From positions 232,001-296,000 of the forward strand of contig JAWDGP010007174.1 in assembly GCA_033675545.1 (NCBI GenBank): a stretch of 64,000 bases of DNA, read 5' to 3'. Every line of letters starts with the position of its first letter. The stretch's first letter is position 1. Below, one piece after another: positions 1 through 11,416 of this stretch. The notes below the pieces were generated by a model. It was given only the letters and a program-made list of their open reading frames with translations, made no database searches and was not told the DNA's origin. This DNA is from Elysia crispata. Its lineage: Eukaryota > Mollusca > Gastropoda > Plakobranchidae. A program made the position numbers and the translations under genes.

Positions 1-690
1 CTGACAATTCAAAGAAATTCTATACTCTTAAAAAAAATAAATGCCGTACCAATTTACCCTGAAAACCTGAGGCAATTTTTATCTTGAACACGTTTTCTCT
101 CACTTTACCATAATCATCCTAAAAAAAAAAAAGAAAAGGAAAAAGACATAAATATCTTCAAAACAAGATCCCAGACCCAAGGAAAATAGAGAAAATAAAT
201 ATGATGTACCAATTTACCATGAAAAGCTAAAAAAAAAAAAAATTTTATCTCGAAAGTGTCTTTTTTTCTTTAACATAGACATAAAAAAGGAAATGCAAAA
301 AGACACAAATAACTTTCAAAAAGCATCAAGCAACCTAAAAAAACAAAGAAAATATAAGCTGCACCATTCACCATGAATAACTCAAGACAACTTTTATCTT
401 GAAAAGATTTTTTTTTCTTCACTTTATCATGGATTTCACAATAAAAGAAAAGCAAAAAGACCCAAATATTTTTAAAAAAATATCATACACCCTTAGAAAA
501 TAAATCAAATAAATAGTGCATTTTACCTTGAAAACCTGACAACAACTTTTATCAGCAAAACACGAGAACCTACTGACAAGTTTTTTTTGTTTTTTTTTTA
601 AAGTTATTTTTCTTCCCCCTTGCATAATCACAAAACTTAGTGACTAGAATTTGATAGACCCAAAAACAGTAAAAATGAAGGATAACAAAA
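1..690. repeat. Degenerate tandem array, about 157 bp unit, four copies
   Basis: Recurring blocks begin at about 46, 206, 361 and 516. Each opens with a version of GTACCAATTTACC(A/C)TGAAAA, then TTTTATCTTGAAA, a T-rich stretch ending in CTTTA-C-AT, an A-rich stretch with GCAAAAAGAC(A/C)CAAATA, and AAAATAAAT at the end. Spacings are about 160, 155 and 155 bases. The copies are strongly diverged and AT-rich, and a partial copy may precede position 46, so the array may continue upstream of the window. Open frames in it are low complexity and unlike proteins. Confidence 0.7.
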
Positions 691-2730
691 ATCAACACAC
701 AATGGCTGTAACAAGCAATGAAATCATTGAAAATTTAAAAAAATGGTTTCACTACCATTTTCTGATTAAGTTACACAAAGCCCAAGTACTTTCTCAACAA
801 CAACGAGTAAAATGTATAGATAAAAGAGTAAAGTATTGCTTAATGGAAAGCATACAAAACCCTGAGATATGCAGAAGTGTCTTGCCTTCATCACGATCAC
901 TATGTAGCATTCAAAGGTGTGCAATGGTAACAGATTTGGATTTACAAATACAATTTTTTAAAAATATAGTAAAGAGGAAATACTGCTGCCAGACAAAGAA
1001 ATGTGTGGTACACCATAAAAAATGCTCTATGAGACTGGGAATCAACAATGCAATTCGCGGAAATTTAAAAAAAAATTCACTTTGAATGGCTTACTATTCA
1101 TTAAGTCTCAATTTTTTTTAAAAATTCTATTTTCATATTTCCCAACGAAAATCATTAACTATTTCAGAGCACTCAATATAAATCAAACTTTGATAGTTAA
1201 AACCTTTTCACTTACTGGGTTTTTTTTTTCAATGATGAACAATAGTGCAATTTCAAGTGACCTTATAAAAATTCAAATTTAATTGCTTTTTTCAAGCATT
1301 TGGTTTAAATAGAGCTACTTAGAAATGCTTAAATCAAACTGAAAGTTCAATTCTTTTTGAAAGTTTTGAAACCTAAGGAGAGAGGGCAATTATCTCTGTC
1401 CATATTGATAATAATTAAAGCACTGTTGCTAATAATCTGTAAATTTTTTATAAATGATTAAAGGTGTATGAAACTTTATGAATGAAGAAAAAGACTGACT
1501 CAGCCCATTATAAACAGATAGCCCTGCATAAGATCAACATCTAAGACTGATGATCAACTTTCTTATAAACTTTAGTTGGGATTTTTCTTTATCCTCCAGA
1601 GCTCAAGTGTACCAGCATGCCACAATCCCACCTAGTTCATAGTAGAAGGAATGTAATGCTATTCACCATCTTAAGTGAAAATTTTTTCAACTTATCTCTG
1701 TGTTCTACACAGTACAATGTTATGCGTGTAAAAGGCCTTATATTGATGTTCATATATGAGGTTGAATAAGCAATTAAGCATCTGTATCACAAGCCATATT
1801 GGTGAAGTTTATAAAAGTTAAGGATAAAACATGTTAACAAAACAAGGATCATTGGTGCATGTCATAAAAATGAGAGAGAAAGGCTTGAAATAGGAGTGTC
1901 AATATTTTTCTCAAAAGAAAGAAAAAGGATTGAAACAAAATCGAGTAGCAGATTCATTTAATATAGCTAACACAATAAGAAGTTTTTTGCACCTTTTGAG
2001 AGACATCAATGACAAAAAGCAAAGGAACTTCCACATAAGAAATTATGTTGAGTTGTATTATATTGTTATGAAATATAAAGTGACTCAAATATGTGCCATG
2101 CAACCATTGCATAATAATGGATTTCTCAATCATAAGTATTGTATAAAATGCATATTACTCTGAAATTCTTCTTCTTCTGCATTCCCACTTTTTCTCTGAA
2201 ATGACATTTGAAATTCCCATTATTTCAAAAAGGTGACAAAAAGAGGAAAAAAATGCATACTTTCAAATGCTATTTCATTTTTTTTTTCAAATTCAAACAT
2301 TTGAATTTAAACCCAATGGACTGGTGCTGAGACGAATTTCCAAAAGCTGCACCACAAAAAAATATTGATTTGATAAATTGAGCTGTGTGTAAAAAAATTT
2401 TGCTCGGTAAAATCTTAGATGATTAAAAAATGCCAAAACCCCTGTCATGTTAAAAAAAAAACCACCATTTTATAAACCAACAATTATTCATGCTAAAGCA
2501 AAAAAGAAACAGATTTCTCACGAAATTGGTTGCCATTATTACAAAATGTAATAATATAGGCCTACAGTTTTACAAAATTTTCAAAGGAAAGCATTTAGAT
2601 CAGGGATTCTTTTAAAAGTAGAGTTGTTTATAGCTATTAATATCATTATTGTAACATCACCAAGCTAGAATCCAAGTCAAAAGGGTTATATCATAAAATA
2701 AGGCATTTGATTATTTCCTCAATGTGTCAT
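691..2730. other. AT-rich interval with no gene seen; downstream of FMO
   Basis: I see no conserved coding segment here on either strand. Short open frames (for example at 651-1085 and 1930-2163 on the plus strand) are lysine- and asparagine-rich products of AT-rich DNA with no recognisable family. The right end should include the 3' UTR of the FMO gene, which reads leftward, but I could not choose a polyadenylation site. Confidence 0.5.
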
Positions 2731-5700
2731 TTACGAAAACAAAAATCGCAGCACCATGTATGCAACAACAGCTACCAAAGACCAAACTAAGTACTGTCTA
2801 AAATGAGCCTGCTTGCTGTTAAGTACATCTGGCAGAGGCCGTGTTTGCAGTGGTTTCCTTATCCTCTCCCATGATGTGAGGATTGTCTTCTTCGCATCTT
2901 TCCACTGGCCAGGTCCACAGAGCCGATAAGTGTAAGGATAGACAGGGCCCAACCAGACCTTCATGGCAAATAGGGGATCTCGTTTGAACAGCGTAACTGG
3001 AAAAAAATTTTTTTTTTTTTTAAATTGCAAAGCTAATCTCAAAAATCATACTTAAAAATACTGATATGATTTCTTAGATAAATTCTCATGGATCTTTTGG
3101 GTTATTCAAATGATCCTTTGAATAATTTTATTATTTAATTCCTTAATCAAAACATTCTTCATTAACTATGAGATATCTTGCACCTATGTGATCACAAGAT
3201 ATTTTGTATCAAAATATGTGGAATGCGATTTCACAAAGAGTTATGTTATGCTAGCTAGTTAGAAGTCAAAAGCTCTTCTTTAAATTTTCATTAGCATATG
3301 AAGAGATAAGATCTGCAAAATGCACATTGCTGTGAAATTCGAAGTAAAATAAGGAAACATAAAAAGAAAAAGCGCACCTGAGAAAACATTCACAACAAAA
3401 CTATCTGGTTCTGTTCAGATCTTTAAAATTCTTATGATTGTTGAGCAGAGCTCTGGATTTCCAAAAAAATTGACGTAACTCTTTGTGACACTGCATTCCC
3501 TTCAGCATGACATAAGATTTCTTCTAGAACTATCAACTTTCCAAGAAACCAAACCCTTACATCTACTAGTCGACAAGATGTTTCCTAGCATATTTAGCAC
3601 AACAGAAATATTTTTGCAGCCAACATTTACCTAATGTAGATGTGGCTCTAATTAGAGGCGAGTGAAAGAACACTCTGGCTGCATCAAATTAGGCTGGAAA
3701 CAGAAAAAACCACAAGGTCCCTTGATTTCTTTTTTAAAAAGAATTGAATTATTGACTGAATTCATACCAAAAATGCCAATTAAACAAAATAAATCTCTAT
3801 AAAACGGAGTTCAGACAGTAATTTTGAGTAACTGGAAGCTGTTTTATTCAGAGTACCAAGATAAGCTGTTAATCTTATTGGAGGCAATTTCGAAATAAGC
3901 GACCCTGCTGGTTTTGGGAGCCGAAACTGGTTATCATTTCACCACAGCCATCCTTTAAAAAGTTTTTTTTTGCAATGGTAAATCCTGAACTTCTTATATT
4001 TACCCCAAACTGCGTTTTTAGAACTAAGGTAAAGAGAAGATTAGCAAAGAACATTCTAAAAGATAGGCTATCAAGCTTTTATTTTACCGACAGAATTTTT
4101 TTAAGACATCCTGAGGCAATGTTCTGCCTTAATTACTTAAAATTTCCAAGAAGAAATGGGCTAAGACATTGAATAAGGAGGACAAACCAAAAAAGGATTC
4201 AGCTTTTTAAACCATAAAAAAATTCCAGAATACTTCAAAATCTTTTCATAAAATTCACTTATTTCAACAAAGTTGTATGATGCAAACTGCAAATACTTCA
4301 ATCAAACTTTTTCTTGTCTGATTTGAATTGAATGGACTGAACAATATTAGACAGTCCTAACTTTTGGTCTAGTATAAAAGCAACTCAACTTGGGACAAAA
4401 CTAATAACAGGCTCATGCAAAATATATGATTCTTTTTCAGATTATCTAAATTGTTTGAAAAGTGTCAATTTTCTGATAAAAGCTAAAATGAGTGACAGAT
4501 CAAACAACAGAATGAAGTACTCAAAGGGCCCTAAAGTAAGCATAAAAGAGGCATGCATGATCATTTAGCAGAAAGAAAACTCTTACCAAAATCTGGAGAA
4601 CAGCCAACCAATTGAGCCAACTCGTCCATAAAGCCCATATAATCAACCTGAATGGTGTGACGACGCGATGCCACATAGCGCTGTGCCATCTCAGCTTCTC
4701 TCCTACGGATGTCACTCCACATATCTCCCCAAGATGGCAATTTTGTTGCGCCCTGGGATTTAAAGGAAATGGATCAATTTCAGGTCAAATTTGCTTCTAT
4801 TTATTCTGATATGCAGATGAACCTTTACAAGAACAAGAGGGAAGGCTATTATCCCTTTCCATGAAAAAAAGAAGGGCTTACTGATACTCATCAATAAAAT
4901 AACAGTAAAATCAACAAAAAACAGAAGTTATATTTAGATGCCAATACCTATCAGAATGCAGACCACAAGAGGGTGCTCTATGGTGAACTGAGCACAACAG
5001 CACAAACCAACAAGGGCTCACCTTAATGACCCTGGTTGCCAGGCGGCACTGCATCTCAACTATGGGCATGATGGCCCCAAGAGGCTGAAAGCAGCCAATC
5101 ACAGCCAGAGTATGTTGCTCCAGGTCAGGCGGGTATATCAGTTTGTATAGCTCCACTCGGTTCTCCTTCACATCCAACACCTGGGGTAGCATACAAAAAC
5201 AACTTACTGATACTATTCAATTCAAAATAAACTTTGAATAGTAAGTTGTGGCAGTGTACCTAGTTTATATGAATAATAAAAATATAATAAAGTTGCAGGT
5301 GGCTGTGGGTTAGAAACTCGACAAAAGTATACAAAAGAATTTTACAGTACATAAGTTTGGGTTCTCATCTTTTCAGATCCACCTTGCTCAACACCAGCTT
5401 GTTTAACATGTAGAAAAGGCCTGAGATCATCTGATAAAAGAAAGGCTAAATCAAAGATTCCTAAAAAATAATATTCCTGATAGTCTCATACCTCAAGCTT
5501 TAAAAGAAGAGAAAAAAAAGGCGATAAGAGCAACATGCACAAGCCAATTCTTAATATATATGAGGTGAATTAAAGGTACTTCATTTTTTCAGTTGAACAG
5601 ATTTAGGCTGAGTGGTTACCTGCCGAGGGTATGGTAAAGCAATGCTTAATAATTCTTTGTCAAGAGAATGTCATCTTGTCTTTGAAAACATGTACACCTT

Positions 5701-7562
5701 GCTAACCTACTGGTTAACAATGTTTGTCTTTTATCAAAGTTGAATAGGTCTAGAAAAAAAACCAACTATTATCACAACAGTAACTTAACAATCTTTTACC
5801 TCCTTTTCAACAAAAGGAAAACCAAATGAGTAGCCTGTAGCAAGGATGACCACATCAATGTCATCCTCTTTTGTTCCATCCACAAATTCTGCCCCTTGCT
5901 GGGTAAAACGCTTTATATCATCTTTGATCTTTATTGACCCAGAGATAACACGATTCGGTAGATCATCATTCACCATTGGGTGCTGCGCCCAAACACCGTA
6001 GCTTGGCTTTAAACTGTACCAGAAATTGAAATGGACAAAATTTTCCTTTGAAATTTCATTTCTAAAATATAAAATTTTTAGTAAGTATTGTTTTGTTGGT
6101 AAGATTTGCATCAATTATTAGACATCGTTGAAGAAGAAAGCAGAAAGAAAGGATTGGAATTGAATAGCAAAAGGATAGAAGTAATGGTCATCAGTCGAAA
6201 CAATTAGTGTCCACAGATTAACATCTTTATCAATGGGAATAAACTCAAGCAAAAGGATCATTTCAAATACTTGGGTACTTTAATATCAAGCCATGGACGC
6301 AAAAACACTGAAATAGTATTAAGAAGAGCGCGAGAAAAAAAGAGTTTTCAGAGAATGAAAAAGATACTAACAAATAACCACATCTCAATTGCACAAGAAG
6401 AAGAGCCCTGGAATGCTATATTGAACCCATTTTGATGCATGGATGCCAGACCTGGACAATTTAAAAACTGGTATAAAAGAAACAGAAGGCAACAGAAATG
6501 TGCTTCCTTCAGAGAATGCTATGAATATCATAAACTGCATAGAAATCAAACCAAACAGTGTTATGAGAAGCCGACACAACAAGATCTCTCATAAATAGGA
6601 TACGTAGACACCAAGCAACCTTTTATTGACCATGTGATGTAAACTCCTAGTATTCATACAACAGAGGAAACTGAAATATGTTGGACATGCAATCCCTAAT
6701 GAGAGAACAGACTTGATGTCCAATGTCCTCCAAGGTAAAGTGAAAGGAAAGAGAAACAGAGGACGACAAACTGCATCACTTGCTAGAAACATCACAAACA
6801 TCAGTGGCAAGAAACTTCAGGAAGCAGTCAAACTTAGCCAAGATCGAGAGTGCTGGAGAACATTATATGCAGCGGTTAACATTGTTCCCCGTGTTGCCAA
6901 CAGATGAGATAAATGAGAGATGGGAAGAGAGCAACTAGAACATATTGTGACAACTGGAATGATCGCAGGAAAAAGCAGTAGGGGAAAAAAGCGTGAAATG
7001 ATGTTGGATGGGCTAACAAAGCGGCTCAAAGTAGATAGAGGGAGAAGCACTGAAAGTGATGAGGGATACAAAAGCATGGAAGGTCATGATTGCCTTCACT
7101 ACAGAGCACTGCACCTGATTGATTGGTTTTGCTGGTGTTTTTTTTCCTCAGATAAACAAGCATATACCTTAGTTAACCACAATGAACAGGGAATAATATT
7201 ATTATTGTAAAGAAAATTCATGCTTTCTTAAGTAAACAAGGTATGGTCCTTCTACAGATGATTAGAAATTTTTATCCACCACAGACTCCTCAGGTTATGA
7301 TAATTACAGCTGGGAATCATTTTTATCTACTTTATGTATTAAGTAATATATTAAGTTATATGTGTAAGTGGAATGCTCAGCAGTGATAAGAAACTGCTGT
7401 ACTCATTGAATGCAAAGTTCTTGATAATCAAAGTATTTTTTTGTCTGACAGAAGTAGGTTTCAGTAGCCTTTCTACTATCAAAGATATTTCTCCATTAAG
7501 AAAAAGAAAATTGACAAATAAATTATATATATATATATATATATTTGTAGTAGCAATAGTTT

Positions 7563-7643
<81 letters not shown>

Positions 7644-7671
7644 CAGTAGTAGCAGTAGTAGCAGTAGTAGC

Positions 7672-7747
<76 letters not shown>

Positions 7748-7748
7748 A

Positions 7749-7842
<94 letters not shown>

Positions 7843-10112
7843 TTATTAGTGACATTTCAATACCTGTAAAGCTCATGGTTAAAGCGTTTGTTGAGTGTGA
7901 ATTCTGCGAGCATATTGCTCAGACTAGAGAACTGTTTTTGAAAGTAAAGTGCTGGCCGCCTTGAAAATGTCAAGTCAATTGGAAGACCATTGTCACCAAC
8001 ACGGTTTAGAACCCATGAACCTCGCCTTGTGCTAAGATAAACCTGGGAAGAAGTGAGAAAGGAGAAAAAGTTGGTTCAACTTAACATGTCCGTAATGCAT
8101 TGAGCTTCAATTTGAATTTTGATCTATAGCTCTAACTCACTTCCTCATCCTGTGGAGGTGTGTACATTTACTGTAACGGATCATCTTAGATTGTTTTATC
8201 TAGTTTGATAATATTAGTATTGGAAGCCTAAGAACTTGGTCTTGTCTGCCGAACACAGTTAATAATCCTTTAGCTTGTGTGGTCTAGATTCTTCTCAAAT
8301 CACCCACTTAGTCCTAGCATGATGATAATTTGATAACTCTTCGTTCACCTCAGTTTCATTGGATGTTGTGTATAGCATATTACGTACAACAATATGTTCT
8401 AATTGTTTGCTATTTTTATAGCACATAACACTTTGAGTTATATGAAGAACATTCTCGTATGAATTATGAAATTCTTTTTGTACATAAATCGATGAGATTT
8501 GGTATAAATAAGAGTCAAATTTGTGTATTAGTCAGTCAACTCCTGTTTTATGCAAGCCAATCTCCATTCGAGTGAACAGCATTGAATTTTATTGTTCAGA
8601 TTAAACAGTTTGCAATTACTGCAACTCTTGGACCTTTAATATGAAACTTTAAAAAATTTAGGTTATATGTTAATTAGTTTAAATGATTCTGTCTACCTGC
8701 TTGGCCACCCTACTTAGTTCCACAGCGCAGTCGCCACCGGAGTTTCCAATGCCAACAATCAAGACTCTTTTATCTTCAAACCCAGATGGCACTCGATAAT
8801 CATGAGTGTGAAGAACCTTTTTGAACAATAGCAAAAATATAAAATTAAAAAAATTAAAAATATTTCTGTTTAAAAAGTTCTTCTTACCAGCAACATCAAA
8901 CTTGAATTTATCACAGCTTTTAGTGTTTCATGAGTGTTAAAGAGACAAGAAAGGAAATAGAAAAGAAGATAACAAGACACAAGAGTATTATTCTTTTGCC
9001 TATGTTATTTTAATAGAAGACTTATTTAAATAGACAAAAGATGTAACCAAAATTAACGGGATTTTTTTATTGTTTTTTTTTTTCAAGAAAAATAATTGCT
9101 ATAAAAAATAATCATGACCTATAGAAAATAATAAAAAAAGGGAAAAATTAGTTATTTTCACTAGAAATATATTAGAACCTTTTTTTTTTTTGAGAGCTGA
9201 CATTGATTGTTTTGATCAGTAAATTTAGGGAAATGACAGTTTTAAGTTCACAGCATTCTCATTCACTTACTTTTCCTTGGTAATCTTTAAGCCCAGGGAA
9301 TTTGGGAACATACTTCTCTGCATGATGGCCAGTGCACACAAAAACTCCATCAAATTCTTCAGTATTTGTTGCTCCAGTCTCAATGTTTCGGTAACTGATC
9401 TCCCACTGACCAGTCTTGATAAAACTTGCTGCTCTTTTGACAGACAGCACTTCTGTTTGGAAGTTTATATGCTGTTCTAGGTTGAAATGGGTAGCATATT
9501 GTTGAAAATATTCCAGAACCTAATTAAGGTAAAAAGGGGAAAAAATAAGTCTTTTATAATAAGAAAAGTAAGTTTTTCACGTTTCATGGCAATGGAAAAC
9601 TAATGTTGTTTTTCACAAATTTCTTTTGAATAAAAACTTGTGACCGATACCAGTTGTCGCAATTTAAATATAAGATAATAAAAAAAAGGCAAAAAAGAAA
9701 CAAACTAGCTGTTTAAAAGATCTAAAAAATATTTCATGAGAGTTTGGAAATTTTTTTCCAACACAGATTTATTACAAAAAAATATAAAATCACATTTCAC
9801 AATTTGTAACTGTTGGTAGATTCTGAAATAGCTTCAGTCTCTTACTTGTGAATTATGCATAAAATTAGGATAATGTGCTGGGATGGGGAAGTCACTGTAG
9901 CTCATCATCTCTTTGCTTGTGTTGATCACTGTAGACTTCATGACGCAAGCTTGACCCTCTATAGGTTTATCAGTGTAATGCCATAAGCCTCCGATGTAAG
10001 ATGTCCTCTCAAAACAGACAGGGGAGAGGCCTTCATCTAGACAGCATTTTACAGCTGCCAAACCACTGGCTCCTGCACCAACAATTGCCACTCTTGGAGG
10101 ATTTGAAGCCAT
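2731..10112 (-). CDS. Flavin-containing monooxygenase (FMO5-like), 8 coding exons, 539 aa
   Basis: An ER-bound FAD/NADPH enzyme family that oxygenates soft nucleophiles (N, S) or acts as a Baeyer-Villiger oxidase. Coding exons, read leftward: 10112-9846, 9519-9271, 8816-8697, 8042-7864, 6013-5800, 5180-5022, 4752-4587, 2996-2731. All junctions are GT-AG and the phases agree, giving 1,620 nt, close to the usual 530-550 residues. Visible motifs: FAD-binding GAGASG at residues 12-17; the FMO signature at 169-179 (YQGKVLHTHDY, with Y in place of the usual first F); NADPH-binding GIGNSG at 194-199; ATGY at about 330-333; and a C-terminal hydrophobic membrane anchor (last ~22 residues). Exon 5 contains the highly conserved stretch QHPMVNDDLPNR. 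Introns hold LINE fragments and a (TAG)n array. The family call is firm; orthology to one vertebrate FMO number is not claimed. Confidence 0.95.
6121..6910 (+). mobile_element. LINE (non-LTR) fragment: 3' part of reverse transcriptase ORF
   Basis: It lies in the FMO intron between exons 4 and 5, opposite to the gene. Translated pieces in shifting frames match the RT thumb and C-terminal region common to LINE ORF2 proteins: KRIEVMVISR, DHFKYLGTLISSHGRK, ECYIEPILMHGCQTW, and RKLKYVGHA followed by QGKVKGKRNRGRQ and DRECWRTLYAAV. Several stops and frame changes show an old, dead copy. The 5' part of the element is absent. I cannot assign the clade with confidence. Confidence 0.8.
6915..7115 (+). 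mobile_element. Second LINE 3' fragment, different family from its neighbour
   Basis: It directly abuts the previous fragment. Its translation, with REQLEHIVTTGMIAGKS and MLDGLTKRLK and a tryptophan- or glycine-valine-methionine-type end, matches the fragment at 26771-27020 rather than the element to its left. It looks like the extreme C-terminus of another LINE ORF2 plus a short 3' UTR. It is degenerate and 5'-truncated, as is usual for LINE insertions. Confidence 0.65.
7563..7842. repeat. (TAG)n trinucleotide microsatellite, about 280 bp
   Basis: A nearly perfect TAG array with a short CAG-interspersed block near 7643-7672 and one TAA variant near 7747. It is preceded by a (TA)n run near 7526-7545. 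It lies in the FMO intron, about 20 bases from the exon 4 donor at 7863. The long poly-Val and poly-Tyr open frames it creates are not genes. Confidence 0.98.
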
Positions 10113-11416
10113 GCTGACTGCATTACATTTGAAAATAATATTTAGTGATGTACACAGAGAAGTAGTATAAACTTTCCTTATCCTCTATCTGAAATGGATT
10201 TTTGGGGGAGCTTTAAAAAGGTCAAAACTCAAATTTATGTCAAAATTTATTATACTAAAATGGTTGCAAGTTCAACTGACTGAAGCAAGATTTAAGTACA
10301 GGTACATAACATTATATGTTTTAAAGAATTTTAAAACTAATAAAAGAATACAATTTAAAATTATGATTGCCTAGCAACTAGATTAGGCTGTAAGATCTGA
10401 TTTTAGGAGTTCAAAATAGATCTAGGTCTGAATGCATTAAACTGTGAAATTAAAAGGATCAGACGCAAGCATTGTTAAAATAAGTAAAGCTTAATATATA
10501 GAAATTCCAAAGAAATTGAAGAGAAAACGAATGTCGAGTGTCTATGTTATTCTGGGTGGTCTACAGTACGAGTCAAATTAAACTAGATCTAGAGTCCCTA
10601 AAGCTAAATCTACAGGTCGTGAATTCTGAGTACCGGTAGATTGGTCACTACAGATGTAGATCTAGATTGTAGATGCAGATTTGGATTTATATTATATTGC
10701 AGGAATGAATGTAGATCTTACATCTAGAGATTAAGAGCTAGATTAGATCTAATGTAGCTCTAAACGTGGGAGATCTTGTCCATTTCAGTTCCACTCAGAC
10801 GAGTGAGGCGTAAAACTCCAAAGTACAGACAAGCCTAATGGTATACATGGTATTTATAATGGTAATTTTGGTATGCCTAATTGTTGGTTGCGATAAGAAT
10901 AGGCCTTGAGTCTTGGTTTACATTTGAATCTCTCGGCGTAGACCTACTTATAGACCACGGAGCATTTCAGTGTATTTACGTCCTACACGGACAAGATAAT
11001 AGGGTCATGGATAAGGGCCCTGCAGGATTGTTATCAAGCTGATCTGCCCTTATCATGGTCTTTTAAAACAAAGCCTAAACCCAAACTCCAGAGACTGAAG
11101 AACACGACGAAGACGTAAAAGTACGAATATTTTGCTATTCCATGCAGTCCTGTGATTTGCCATGGAAATATGCAACAATATGGCGGCCTTCATACTGTTT
11201 TCTTCAGCAACTTTTAGTGATAGATTTAGATAAAGAAGAACCTTGTTGATTTATAAAAATTAGCTTCAGCGTTTAATTTAAAGCCATGTAAATTATTATT
11301 ATCACTAGATTTTGCAATCCTAAGATAGGCTATCCTTTCTATAACAATAGAGTAACCTACAGAGGCCAAAACTAGGTCTATCAATTGTCGCTGTCAGAAA
11401 GACCCTGCACTGAATC
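10113..11416. promoter_or_regulatory. Head-to-head intergenic region between FMO and TTC16-like
   Basis: The two start codons point away from each other and are 1.3 kb apart, so both promoters and 5' UTRs should lie here. Positions 10380-10760 are rich in AGATCT and TCTAGA-type short palindromes. Positions 10900-11180 are less AT-rich, with scattered CpGs, and are the likelier promoter core. No TATA box or known operator stands out, so a bidirectional promoter is an inference from layout. Confidence 0.45.

Noticed and set aside
651-1085. 144-codon open frame
   Set aside because: It opens with a non-ATG codon in AT-rich DNA, has low complexity and no recognisable family.
7373-7876. Long poly-Val and poly-Tyr open frames
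   Set aside because: They are translations of the (TAG)n array and have no coding meaning. The same holds for frames over the arrays at 44979, 47533, 48646 and 58407.
8172-8640. Solo-LTR-like stretch with TATAAATAA and an initiator-like sequence in an FMO intron
   Set aside because: No matching flanking duplication and no convincing terminal TG...CA pair, so an LTR cannot be supported.
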